From: Cyanobacteria bacterium OH_CBB_238
GTDB taxonomy: Bacteria; Cyanobacteriota; Vampirovibrionia; Gastranaerophilales; Gastranaerophilaceae
Direction of reading: 5' to 3'
DNA length: 13,838 nt
NCBI GenBank assembly: GCA_023409995.1
Contig: JAEYQN010000143.1
Coordinates: 1 to 13,838, forward strand
The position numbers were made by a program, and so were the translations under genes. Below, piece after piece: positions 5,859 through 13,838 of this stretch. Numbering within the stretch: position 1 is the first letter of the stretch; the number at the start of each line of letters is the position of its first letter. A model generated the notes under the pieces. The model did no database searches. It was given only the letters and a program-made list of their open reading frames with translations, and was not told the DNA's origin.

Positions 5859-7130
5859 CTATAAAGAGTTAATTAAGTTTTCAAACTCAGGAAAAGAAAT
5901 ATTTACCCACTGAAACTCTTTTATTTTTAAAGGTTTTTCACAAATCAGGCCTGCAACGTACATGCTCATTGCTATTCTATGATCATGATAACATTCAATG
6001 TCAGCCCCACCGACCAAAGAACTTTTCCCATTAATAATAAGACCATCTTCTGTTTCTTTAACATTTGCACCAATTTTTTTTAGCTCACAAACCATAGCTT
6101 TTATTCTATCAGCCTCTTTGTTTCTAAGGTCCTGAGCATCTTTTATTATAGTTGCGCCATCAGCCTGCGTTGCTAAAACAGCAATCACAGGAATTTCGTC
6201 AATCAGCCTTGGAATAATTTCACCTTCAATTGTGGTCGAAGTCAAAGAAGAATATCTTATGATCAAATCAGCTACTTTCTCATTGGATATTTCTCTTTCA
6301 TTTAATATTTCTATGTCCCCATTCATTGCTTTGACAACATCTATAATTCCTGATCTAGTATCATTTATGCCAACATTTTTTAGAGTTATTTCAGATCCCG
6401 GAACAATAAGTGCTGCGACAATGAAGAAAGCCGCAGAAGAAATATCACCACAAACAGTTATATCTTTAGGCATAAGTTGGGATTTCTGTATAAAAACAGC
6501 GTTTCCTCGTTCTTCAATACCAGCACCCAAATACTTCAACATTAATTCAGAGTGGTTTCGTGACTTATGTGGTTCTTCAATACTTGTGATCCCTTCAGCA
6601 TTAAGACCTGCTAATAACAAACAAGATTTTACCTGTGCAGATGCAATCGGAGAAACATAGTTAATAGCAGAAAGTTTTGCTGGCTTTATTGTCAAAGGAG
6701 CTTTATATTCATTATGCAAAATATTTGCACCCATTAATTTTAATGGTTCAATAACCCTTTTCATTGGTCTTTTGCTTAAACTGGCATCCCCAAATAATGT
6801 AGTCTCAAAAGACTGTCCTGATAAGAGTCCTGACATCAGTCTCATTGTTGTTCCAGAATTACCACAATCAAGATCACAATTAGGAGCTACTAAGGCATCC
6901 GATGAATCAACAATCAAAGTTTTTTCATTTATAAAATCAACTTTGCATCCTAGGTTTTTTATAATACCCAAAGTGCTATGACAATCTGCACCCTTTGAGA
7001 AATTAGAAATCTTCATTTTCCCTCGAGTTAATGATGAAAACATAGCTGCTCTGTGGCTGATAGATTTATCTGATGGGATTTCTATTGAACCTTGTAATGG
7101 CTTTTCTTTTGGCTTTGAGATTACATCCAT
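5859..7130 (-). CDS. aroA: 3-phosphoshikimate 1-carboxyvinyltransferase (EPSP synthase)
   Basis: Catalyses phosphoenolpyruvate + shikimate-3-phosphate to EPSP, the sixth step of the shikimate pathway, in the cytoplasm. The 423-residue length is normal. Family motifs in order: SDKSISHR (K22, R27) binding both substrates, GNSGTTMR (90-97), GDASLSKRPM, SAQVKSCLLLAGL, RLIDEIPV with catalytic D311, NKEADR with E339, and YHDHRIAMSM. The pattern (SKRPM, NDTRSGIIDV, SFPEF near the end) is closer to the Bacillus/class II-like branch than to the E. coli type. G93, at the position governing glyphosate binding, is Gly, so no built-in tolerance is indicated by this residue. It lies between the pyr/car terminator and the kinase operon, with its own promoter. 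Confidence 0.97.
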   Translation of the reverse strand: MDVISKPKEKPLQGSIEIPSDKSISHRAAMFSSLTRGKMKISNFSKGADCHSTLGIIKNLGCKVDFINEKTLIVDSSDALVAPNCDLDCGNSGTTMRLMSGLLSGQSFETTLFGDASLSKRPMKRVIEPLKLMGANILHNEYKAPLTIKPAKLSAINYVSPIASAQVKSCLLLAGLNAEGITSIEEPHKSRNHSELMLKYLGAGIEERGNAVFIQKSQLMPKDITVCGDISSAAFFIVAALIVPGSEITLKNVGINDTRSGIIDVVKAMNGDIEILNEREISNEKVADLIIRYSSLTSTTIEGEIIPRLIDEIPVIAVLATQADGATIIKDAQDLRNKEADRIKAMVCELKKIGANVKETEDGLIINGKSSLVGGADIECYHDHRIAMSMYVAGLICEKPLKIKEFQWVNISFPEFENLINSL

Positions 7131-7137
7131 AATAAAT

Positions 7138-7166
7138 ATTAGACACTAAGCAAACTTTTTTTTCAA
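7138..7166 (-). promoter_or_regulatory. Promoter of aroA, probably giving a leaderless mRNA
   Basis: Read on the minus strand, TTGAAA (7161-7166) and TCTAAT (7138-7143), each 5/6 to consensus, are separated by 17 nt. The -10 box is 7 nt from the aroA ATG (7130), so transcription should begin at about 7131. No Shine-Dalgarno lies between. The promoter follows directly after the carB terminator hairpin, as expected for a separate transcription unit. Confidence 0.65.
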
Positions 7167-7185
7167 TCTATGAATAATACTCAAA

Positions 7186-7225
7186 AAGAAAAAGAAGAGA
7201 CTAACATAAGTCTCTTCTTTTTCTT
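7186..7225 (-). terminator. Rho-independent terminator of the pyr/car operon
   Basis: Perfect 17-bp arms (7186-7202 and 7209-7225) around a 6-nt loop begin 11 nt after the carB stop. Read from the minus strand, the second arm is pyrimidine-rich and runs on into TTTTGAG, giving the required U-tract. The arms contain the core AGAGACT / AGTCTCT and are otherwise A/T-dominated. Confidence 0.88.
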
Positions 7226-7236
7226 AAAGATATGAT

Positions 7237-10200
7237 CTATTCAGCAAAAACATATTCCTTATTTCTATAGCACTCTATACTGTCATATGTAATATCAGGG
7301 TGAATCATATAATATTCTAAAGCTTTAACATATGCCTTTGCCGTATCCAATACTGTAAAACAAGGGGTAGAATACATTTCAGCAATTGTTCTAATTAAAA
7401 ATCCTCTATCTTCTGAACCATACCTAGCTGAGTTATTATTTGTTGTTGGAGCATTTATTATAAAGCACAACTCTTTATTTTTCATATTTCGTTGTATTTT
7501 ATCAATATCAAACTTTTCAATTTCTTTTGATTCCACGCTATGAAGTTTCAAAAACTTATGAGTTCCTGTAGTTGCAATTAGTTTATATCCAAGATTCACA
7601 AGAGCTTGCGCTAAATCTATAGAGTCTTTCTTATAGTGATCATTCACCGAAATTAACACATTGCCTCTTTTTGTAGACATTTCGTAACCTGCAGCAACGA
7701 AACCTTTTATTAGAGCTTTTTCATAAATTGTATCTATACCAAGAACTTCACCAGTAGACTTCATTTCTGGAGCCAAGGCAGGGTCAATTCTATTGAGCTT
7801 TTGAAACGAGAAAATAGGAACCTTTGCACAAACTAATGAAGTTTTACCCAGCAATCCCATTGGGCATTTCTGCTCAATTAAACTTTGTCCTAGCACTGCC
7901 TTTATCCCTATATCAACCATAGGAACATTAGTAACTTTACTCAAGATAGGAACTGTTCTTGATGCTCTGGGATTAACCTCAATAATATAAGCCACATCAT
8001 CTTTAAGAACAAATTGAATATTCATCAATCCTTTTATTTTAAGAGCTTTGGCAATTTTTTCTGTATATTCTACAAGGTTATTTATTATTTTTTGAGATAT
8101 TTTTTGTGTAGGGTAAATAGCGATGCTATCTCCAGAGTGAACTCCAGCTCTCTCTATATGTTCAGTTATTCCTGGAATCAAAACATGCTCTCCATCAGAA
8201 ATTGCATCTAACTCAAGTTCCTTGCCTTCTATATATTGATCAATCAAGATAGGATGATCATCAGAGAATCTAATTGCACCTTCTATGTATGTTAAAAGCT
8301 CTTCTTGATTATATACAACCTGCATTCCTCTTCCACCAATTACATATGATGGTCGAACCAACAATGGGTATCCCAATTCTTTAGCAACATTTTTTGCTTC
8401 GTCAGCATTTCTAACTGCAGCACCTTTAGGCTGAGGAATATCTAATTTACGTAAAAGCTGCTCAAATAATTTCCTGTCTTCGGCTATATTAATTGACTCA
8501 AGAGAAGTACCAAGAATTTTAACACCTTTTTCTTGAAGTTTTGATGCCAAATTAATTGCCGTTTGCCCGCCAAATTGGACCATTACACCTTCGGGCTTCT
8601 CTTTTTCAATAATATTCATAATATTCTCAATATGCATAGGCTCAAAATATAGCTTATCCGCAACATCAAAATCAGTGCTCAATGTTTCTGGATTTGAATT
8701 AACAATTATAGACTTATAACCATTTTCTTTTACACCCCAAGCCGCATGTACTGAGCAGTAATCAAATTCTATGCCTTGACCTATCCTAATTGGTCCTGAT
8801 CCCAGAATTAGGATGCTTTTTTCGTTTCTATTTACGTTACTCTCATCAGTTTCATTGTATGTTGAGTAATAATATGGTGTGTATGCTTTAAATTCTGCAG
8901 CACAAGTATCTACTATTTTAAAAGACGCTGATATATTATTAGCACTTCTAAAAGATTCGATTTCGCTCAGATCTTTTCTTGTAAACCTTGATATTTCTGC
9001 ATCTAAAAAACCCTTTTCTTTAGCTTCCATATAAAGGTCTGGGGTTAAGTTTTCTGACTTTAATCTAGTCTCAAAATCCACCAAATTTTTTATTTTATTA
9101 ATAAACCAAGTATCAATTTTTGTAATTTTATTTATTTCATTTACTGTAATTCCTCGATCCAAGGCCTCAGCAACCCTAAAAATTCTTCTATCGTCTTGTA
9201 CATGAAGAAGAGCCTTTAACTCATCTTCGCTGCATTCATTGTGTCTAGCACGCAAAACACCTGTTGATTTTGACTCAATAGAAGTTACAGCTTTTTTAAA
9301 AGAACTTTCAAATGTTCTTCCTATAGCCATTACTTCACCTGTAGCCTTCATTTTTGTTCCCAGGATTCTATCTCCATTTGCAAATTTATCAAATGGCCAC
9401 TTTGGGATTTTTGTAACCACATAATCAAGGGCAGGTTCAAAAGCCGCAACTGTCTTATGAGTTATAGAATTTGGAATTTCATGTAAATTATACCCTATTG
9501 CAATTTTAGTTGTAACTTTTGCTATAGGATATCCTGTTGCCTTAGATGCGAGTGCAGAAGATCGACTTACCCTTGGATTAACTTCAATTACATAATATTG
9601 ATTGCTGACAGTGTCTAAAGCATATTGAACATTACAGCCGCCTTCGATTTTCAAAGCTCTGATTATCTTTATCGCAGAACTTCTGAGCATCTGATACTCT
9701 TTATTAGTCAGGGTCTGAGATGGGGCTACAACGAAACTATCACCGGTATGAACCCCAATCGGATCAATATTTTCCATGTTACATATGGTTATACAAGTAT
9801 CATTTGAATCTCTCATTACTTCATATTCAATTTCCTTATATCCAGCAATACTTTTTTCAACAAGGACTTGAGATATTGGGCTTAAAGAAAGACCTGTATG
9901 AACAATTTCTTCATATTCACTAAAATTTGTGGCGATACCTCCACCAGAACCACCTAGCGTATAAGCAGGTCTTACAATTATTGGAAAACCTATTTTTTGT
10001 GCAAACTTCTTTGCATCATCATAATTTGAAACAGTATCACTCTCAGGAACAGGCTCACAGATTTCATTCATAAGGCTCTTAAATAATTCTCTATCTTCAG
10101 CATGCTTTATAGATGAAATTTTTGTTCCCAAAAGTTTTACATTATATTTATCAAAAACACCTTTTTCATCAAGTTCGACTGCCAAATTCAATCCTGTTTG

Positions 10201-10476
10201 ACCACCCAAACTTGCAATTAAGCCGTCAGGTCTTTCTTTGTTAATAATGTATTCTAATGCTTCGCAGGTCAATGGTTCTATATAAATTTTATCAGCAATA
10301 TTTTCATCAGTCATAATAGTTGCTGGATTTGAATTAACAAGAATAACCTTAATATTCTCTTCTTTTAAAGCCCTGCATGCCTGAACTCCGGCATAATCAA
10401 ACTCAGCAGCTTGCCCAATAACTATTGGCCCCGAGCCTATTACCAGTACTTTTTCTATATTTTCTATCTTTGACAT
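7237..10476 (-). CDS. carB: Carbamoyl-phosphate synthetase large subunit
   Basis: The synthetase subunit makes carbamoyl phosphate from bicarbonate, two ATP and ammonia channelled from CarA; it feeds pyrimidine and arginine synthesis. At 1079 residues it is full length. The first ATP-grasp half (1-~400) opens GSGPIVIGQAAEFDYAG and contains RPAYTLGGSGGG and VEVNPRVSRSSALASKATG-type residues. An oligomerisation region (~400-550) follows. The second half starts near 555 with GSGPIRIGQGIEFDY and has RPSYVIGGRGM and EVNPRASRTVP. From ~935 comes the MGS-like allosteric domain, with IATTGTHKFL, where UMP and ornithine bind in E. coli CarB. The ATG overlaps the end of pyrF-carA by 13 bases and has AGAGG 7 nt upstream. 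It is the last gene of the pyrimidine operon. Confidence 0.98.
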   Translation of the reverse strand: MSKIENIEKVLVIGSGPIVIGQAAEFDYAGVQACRALKEENIKVILVNSNPATIMTDENIADKIYIEPLTCEALEYIINKERPDGLIASLGGQTGLNLAVELDEKGVFDKYNVKLLGTKISSIKHAEDRELFKSLMNEICEPVPESDTVSNYDDAKKFAQKIGFPIIVRPAYTLGGSGGGIATNFSEYEEIVHTGLSLSPISQVLVEKSIAGYKEIEYEVMRDSNDTCITICNMENIDPIGVHTGDSFVVAPSQTLTNKEYQMLRSSAIKIIRALKIEGGCNVQYALDTVSNQYYVIEVNPRVSRSSALASKATGYPIAKVTTKIAIGYNLHEIPNSITHKTVAAFEPALDYVVTKIPKWPFDKFANGDRILGTKMKATGEVMAIGRTFESSFKKAVTSIESKSTGVLRARHNECSEDELKALLHVQDDRRIFRVAEALDRGITVNEINKITKIDTWFINKIKNLVDFETRLKSENLTPDLYMEAKEKGFLDAEISRFTRKDLSEIESFRSANNISASFKIVDTCAAEFKAYTPYYYSTYNETDESNVNRNEKSILILGSGPIRIGQGIEFDYCSVHAAWGVKENGYKSIIVNSNPETLSTDFDVADKLYFEPMHIENIMNIIEKEKPEGVMVQFGGQTAINLASKLQEKGVKILGTSLESINIAEDRKLFEQLLRKLDIPQPKGAAVRNADEAKNVAKELGYPLLVRPSYVIGGRGMQVVYNQEELLTYIEGAIRFSDDHPILIDQYIEGKELELDAISDGEHVLIPGITEHIERAGVHSGDSIAIYPTQKISQKIINNLVEYTEKIAKALKIKGLMNIQFVLKDDVAYIIEVNPRASRTVPILSKVTNVPMVDIGIKAVLGQSLIEQKCPMGLLGKTSLVCAKVPIFSFQKLNRIDPALAPEMKSTGEVLGIDTIYEKALIKGFVAAGYEMSTKRGNVLISVNDHYKKDSIDLAQALVNLGYKLIATTGTHKFLKLHSVESKEIEKFDIDKIQRNMKNKELCFIINAPTTNNNSARYGSEDRGFLIRTIAEMYSTPCFTVLDTAKAYVKALEYYMIHPDITYDSIECYRNKEYVFAE

Positions 10477-12302
10477 AATTGAGCCTCTTTTCCTAATTTA
10501 TTTATCCATTCTGAGAAAATGATATTTGTATCATTTGGCCCAGGCGCCGCTTCGGGGTGAAATTGTACACTTTCGACCATCAAATCCGTGCATCTTATGC
10601 CTTCAATAGTCCAATCATTAAGATTTTGGTAAGTAATTTCAATATTATCTTCTAAACTACCTTCAAGAACCGAATAACCATGGTTTTGAGAAGTTAAATA
10701 AACCTTATTAGTTAAAAGGTTTATTACAGGGTGGTTTGCTCCTCTATGACCATATTTTAACTTGTAAGTAGCTGCACCAAGAGCAATTGATAAAATTTGA
10801 TGCCCAAGACAAATCCCATATAATGGTAATAACCCTAAAAGATCTTTCACTGTTTCAATAGTTTTTGTAGCATCTTTTGGGTTTCCAGGTCCATTTGATA
10901 ACAGAACAGCATCAAAATCTTCTTTTAAAATATCTTCCGCAGTGGCATCAGCAGGAAATACAGTAATATTACAATTTTCTGCTTTTAAACAATCTATTAT
11001 ACTCTTTTTTATGCCAAGATCTATTACAGCAATATTAGCGCCACTTCCATTAATTTTTTCAACTTTGTAAGTCGAAACATCATAAGCAATGTTTGCACTT
11101 ATTTTATATTTGGATAACTTTTCTTTTAGCTCCTTGGTAATTTCTCCTGTGGTAATGGCACAATTCATATCTCCACTTTCCCTTATCATTTTAGTAAGAG
11201 CTCGTGTATCAATTTTGTTTATAGCTATTATATTATTCTGTATTAAGTAATCTGAAATAGTCTGAACACTTTTATAATGGCTTTCATTTTCGCAACAGTT
11301 TTTCACTATAAGTCCTTTTGCATGAACTTTTCCTGACTCAAAGTCATCTTTATTTATTCCATAGTTGCCTATCTCTGGATACGTCATAACAATAACTTGT
11401 TCTGCATAAGAAGGATCTGTTAATATTTCCTGATATCCAGCCATAGATGTATTAAAGACTAACTCTCCAAAGGCAGTTCCGTCTGCACCAAAAGACTCTC
11501 CTTCAAAAATCATTCCATTTTCCAACACCAACCTTGCTTTTTGAGCAGCAGATGACTCATTTTGAGTTAAAAGAGCTTCTTCAATTTCTTCATGAATTTT
11601 TTGCATTGCTTCTAGTCTGTTAGTAGCTGAGGTTACGGCTCTACCGATAACCAAATAATCTGCACCTTCCTTTATAGCAAGTTTGGGGGTAGCTAATCTC
11701 TTTTGATCATCTTTTGCAGACCACTTTGGCCTAATTCCAGGACAGAGAACTTTAAAATCTTTTCCGCAAGCTTTCTTTATTTTTTGTGCTTCCCAAACAC
11801 TTGCAACAACCCCATCTAGTCCACTTTTTTGAGCCAAAGTCGCAAGATCAATGACGTACTCGCTTGACTTGTGAGGAATTTTAAGTTGCTCATTTAATGT
11901 TTCATCACTAATACTAGTTAATACGGTCACGCCTAAGACTATTGGATTCACAGTACCAATTTCTTTTGCCGCTTTTCTGGCAGCAACAGCAGACTCTCTC
12001 ATCATTTCAATACCACCCATAGTATGAACATTGTAGAAAGTTGCGCCGCTTCTTATTATGTTATCTGAGGCTTTTGCAACAGTATTAGGAATATCCATCA
12101 ATTTAACATCGAAAAAGAACTTTATATCTTGTTCTTTCATAAATTTAAAGATCTCAGCTCCATTAGCTGTATAGAGTTGCAAGCCAACTTTAAATACCCC
12201 AACATAGTCCTTTAATTCCATAATAAGTTCTTTAGCTGTGTCCATATTGTCAACATCCAGAGCTAGAACTATTTTCTCTTTAATTTCAGGTTTTATCAGC
12301 AT
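10464..12302 (-). CDS. PyrF-CarA fusion: OMP decarboxylase + carbamoyl-phosphate synthetase small subunit
   Basis: One 612-codon frame encodes two enzymes. Residues 1-~238 are a type 1 orotidine-5'-phosphate decarboxylase (OMP to UMP + CO2). K38 is in VFKVGLQ, and the catalytic array D65-x-K67-x-x-D70 is in FFDVKLMDIPNT; PGIRP and VIGRAVTSA form the phosphate-binding end. A Glu/Gln/Ser-rich linker (~238-254) follows. From K255 a complete CarA begins (KARLVLENGMIFEGESFG, GYQEILTDPSY, SNGPGNP). Its class I glutaminase triad is intact: C498 in YGICLGHQ, H582 and E584 in VQFHPEAAPGP. No in-frame stop, ATG start or Shine-Dalgarno marks a separate carA, and a frameshift explanation is not supported. 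The ATG follows pyrC by 25 nt with AGGAAG upstream. The CarA half should pair with CarB, encoded immediately downstream. Each half has about the usual length of the free enzyme. Confidence 0.95.
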   Translation of the reverse strand: MLIKPEIKEKIVLALDVDNMDTAKELIMELKDYVGVFKVGLQLYTANGAEIFKFMKEQDIKFFFDVKLMDIPNTVAKASDNIIRSGATFYNVHTMGGIEMMRESAVAARKAAKEIGTVNPIVLGVTVLTSISDETLNEQLKIPHKSSEYVIDLATLAQKSGLDGVVASVWEAQKIKKACGKDFKVLCPGIRPKWSAKDDQKRLATPKLAIKEGADYLVIGRAVTSATNRLEAMQKIHEEIEEALLTQNESSAAQKARLVLENGMIFEGESFGADGTAFGELVFNTSMAGYQEILTDPSYAEQVIVMTYPEIGNYGINKDDFESGKVHAKGLIVKNCCENESHYKSVQTISDYLIQNNIIAINKIDTRALTKMIRESGDMNCAITTGEITKELKEKLSKYKISANIAYDVSTYKVEKINGSGANIAVIDLGIKKSIIDCLKAENCNITVFPADATAEDILKEDFDAVLLSNGPGNPKDATKTIETVKDLLGLLPLYGICLGHQILSIALGAATYKLKYGHRGANHPVINLLTNKVYLTSQNHGYSVLEGSLEDNIEITYQNLNDWTIEGIRCTDLMVESVQFHPEAAPGPNDTNIIFSEWINKLGKEAQLCQR

Positions 12303-12327
12303 AGTTTGTCTTCTTCCTATATTAAAA

Positions 12328-13599
12328 TTATATTACATTTAATCTACCGTTAGCCACTGTTGCAACGGCTCTTCCTTTTAATTTAATTTTATCAAAAGGA
12401 GATATTCTACATTTGGACTTAAATTCTGATGCATTAACTTCCCATTCTTCGTTAATATCAATTATTGAAAGATTAGCAATACTATTAATCTTAATGTTTC
12501 CTTGATCCTCAAGATTTAACAATAATGAAGGAGAATGTGTTAATTTTTCCAATGCCTGCATCAAAGAGAGGTTTCCTGTATGTACGAGGTTCGTTAATGT
12601 CAATCCTAAAGCTGTTTCGAAACCTGCAATTCCCATTGGTGCTTTTTGAATTGGAGATTGTTTTTCATCAACAGTATGAGGGGCATGATCAGTTGCAATT
12701 ATATCAATAGTACCATCTTGTAGACCTTTAATTATTTCTGATAAGTCTTCTTTGCTCCTTAACGGAGGATTCATTTTGAACCTTGCATCAAAAGGAACAA
12801 TATCATCCTGAGTCAGGCTAAAGTAGTGTGGTGCAGTTTCACAGGTTACTTTTAAACCTTCTTTTTTAGCTTGTCTTATTAATTCAACACTCCTTGCTGT
12901 TGAAATATGGGCAAAATGATACCTTGTATTGTAATGTCTAACCACTTCCAGCTCTCTAGCAACAGCAACGCTTTCAGCCAGAGTAGATATTCCCTTTAAT
13001 CCTTGTCTGCTACTTACAATGCTCTCATTTATAACTCCATTTTTAGCAAGTGAAGAATCTTCACTATGAGATATAACAAGTGAACCCAATGACTCCGCAT
13101 ATTCTAATGCAAGAGACAAGAGTTTCATATCTTCAACAGGTTTACCGTCATCCGAAAAAGCAACGGCACCATTATCTTTTAATTCTGACATATTAACTAT
13201 AGACTTACCGTCTAAATCCTTCGTTAAAGCGCATATAGGATAAATTATTACTTTTTGATTTTCTTTTGCCTTATCAAGAACATACGTAAGCGTCATCAAA
13301 TTATCTACAACCGGATTTGTATTTGCCATTGGGCAAATAGCAGTATAACCACCATTAAATGCCGATTCTATACCCGTTTTTATTGTTTCTTTCGCAGTAA
13401 AGCCAGGTTCTCTTAGATGACAATGTATGTCTACTAAGCCAGGGGCGATAACTTTTCCGAAACAGTCAAAAACTTCTTCACCTGTTTTGGGAGTCAAATT
13501 CTTTTCTATTTGTACTATTATGCCATCATCAATTCTTATATCTAATTCAGCATCCACTTTATTCGCTGGATTAATAACTCTTCCATTTTTAAGAAGCAT
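12328..13599 (-). CDS. pyrC: Dihydroorotase, class I
   Basis: Cyclises N-carbamoyl-L-aspartate to dihydroorotate, the third pyrimidine step. The 423-residue protein belongs to the amidohydrolase superfamily. Metal and substrate residues are visible: H59, H61 and R63 in DIHCHLREPG, N95 in NTNPVVD, D151 in FSDDGKPV, H178 in ISHSED, H231 in FAHIST, and D304 in IATDHAPH. An Asp at 151 in place of a carboxylated Lys is the mark of class I enzymes such as those of Bacillus and Aquifex; the Aquifex enzyme works in complex with aspartate transcarbamoylase. It starts inside the end of pyrB (11-base overlap) and has a perfect AAAGGAGG site 6 nt before the ATG. Confidence 0.97.
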   Translation of the reverse strand: MLLKNGRVINPANKVDAELDIRIDDGIIVQIEKNLTPKTGEEVFDCFGKVIAPGLVDIHCHLREPGFTAKETIKTGIESAFNGGYTAICPMANTNPVVDNLMTLTYVLDKAKENQKVIIYPICALTKDLDGKSIVNMSELKDNGAVAFSDDGKPVEDMKLLSLALEYAESLGSLVISHSEDSSLAKNGVINESIVSSRQGLKGISTLAESVAVARELEVVRHYNTRYHFAHISTARSVELIRQAKKEGLKVTCETAPHYFSLTQDDIVPFDARFKMNPPLRSKEDLSEIIKGLQDGTIDIIATDHAPHTVDEKQSPIQKAPMGIAGFETALGLTLTNLVHTGNLSLMQALEKLTHSPSLLLNLEDQGNIKINSIANLSIIDINEEWEVNASEFKSKCRISPFDKIKLKGRAVATVANGRLNVI

Positions 13600-13838
13600 A
13601 GACTGCCTCCTTTTTTTCTCTCAATATATAATTCAATACAGCCATTCTGACAAATACGCCATTTTGCGCCTGTTCTAGGATTGTTTTGCCAACCTTGTCA
13701 TCAAGAAGTTCAGATGAAACCTCAATATTTCGATTAGCTGGACCAGGATGCATAAGAATTGCATTAGGATTAGCATATTTTTTTAGAAGTTTTGAGTCAA
13801 TTTCAAACATTCTTTTATATTCAAACGGTGTAGGATAC
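13589..13838 (-). CDS. pyrB: Aspartate carbamoyltransferase catalytic chain (C-terminal part)
   Basis: Only the last ~82 residues are present; the frame continues past the right edge, and the ATG at 13810 is internal. The sequence reads YPTPFEYKRMFEID into LLKKYANPNAILMHPGPANRNIEV and then TILEQAQNGVFVRMAVLNYIL. This matches the end of bacterial ATCases, with the MHP-PxNRxxEI loop of the Bacillus type that carries a substrate-binding region. The enzyme joins carbamoyl phosphate to aspartate. Its stop lies 11 bases inside pyrC, so the two are translationally coupled. It is the most upstream gene of the operon visible here. Confidence 0.93.
   Translation of the reverse strand, partial: YPTPFEYKRMFEIDSKLLKKYANPNAILMHPGPANRNIEVSSELLDDKVGKTILEQAQNGVFVRMAVLNYILREKKEAVYAS

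Noticed and set aside
6232..6660. 142-codon open frame on the plus strand opposite aroA
   Set aside because: It lies wholly inside a confidently identified gene on the other strand, has no RBS, and the product resembles nothing; it is an antisense shadow.
6840..6865. EPSP synthase as a natural glyphosate-tolerance enzyme
   Set aside because: The key loop is GNSGTTMR with Gly at the critical position, not the Ala seen in the tolerant CP4 enzyme; Leu after MR is common in Bacillus-type enzymes.
11520..11600. Possible frameshift or missed carA start making an artificial PyrF-CarA fusion
   Set aside because: No in-frame stop or ATG and no RBS at the junction. The only nearby ATG is out of frame and leads to a non-CarA peptide. 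The linker is smooth, so the fusion is accepted as read.

Overview
The window comes from an AT-rich bacterial chromosome with standard bacterial gene structure: Shine-Dalgarno sites, ATG and TTG starts, and sigma70-like promoter boxes. No rRNA, tRNA, transposase, CRISPR array or phage structural cluster is visible, so the taxonomy is inference only. The mix of a fibre protein with S74 chaperone domains, a Q/N-rich TPR protein, a DivK-like receiver and a Bacillus-like pyr/car gene order would fit an uncultured low-GC lineage such as the Vampirovibrionia/Gastranaerophilales (basal Cyanobacteriota). I hold that weakly, and other low-GC lineages are not excluded.

Left part (1-4175), accessory in character. 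The 3' part of a fibre or adhesin gene enters from the left edge. It has about 13 copies of a 17-residue NTAIG-type repeat and two S74 intramolecular chaperone domains in tandem. A small Ser/Asn-rich ORF converges on it. An AT-rich intergenic region with two palindromes follows. Next come a TPR protein with a TTG start and a 44-residue mini-protein. The two proteins begin with a similar MYN...PG.Y motif and share a palindromic 14-mer upstream.

Middle part (4172-7130), minus strand. A cytoplasmic GAF-histidine kinase overlaps by one base a single-domain DivK-like response regulator. Upstream lies aroA (EPSP synthase, shikimate pathway). The kinase gene and aroA each have a near-consensus promoter whose -10 box lies only 6-7 nt from the start codon, predicting leaderless mRNAs.

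Right part (7186 to the right edge), minus strand: a de novo pyrimidine operon in the order pyrB (3' end only), pyrC, pyrF-carA, carB. The genes overlap or are tightly spaced, and the operon ends in a strong intrinsic terminator just after carB. The stand-out feature is a single 612-residue polypeptide joining orotidine-5'-phosphate decarboxylase (last step of UMP synthesis) to the glutaminase subunit of carbamoyl-phosphate synthetase (first step). Active-site residues of both halves are intact. CarB, CarA, PyrB and PyrC together give dihydroorotate from glutamine, bicarbonate and aspartate. PyrD and PyrE are not in the window. The PyrF half finishes UMP, the usual feedback inhibitor of the same synthetase.
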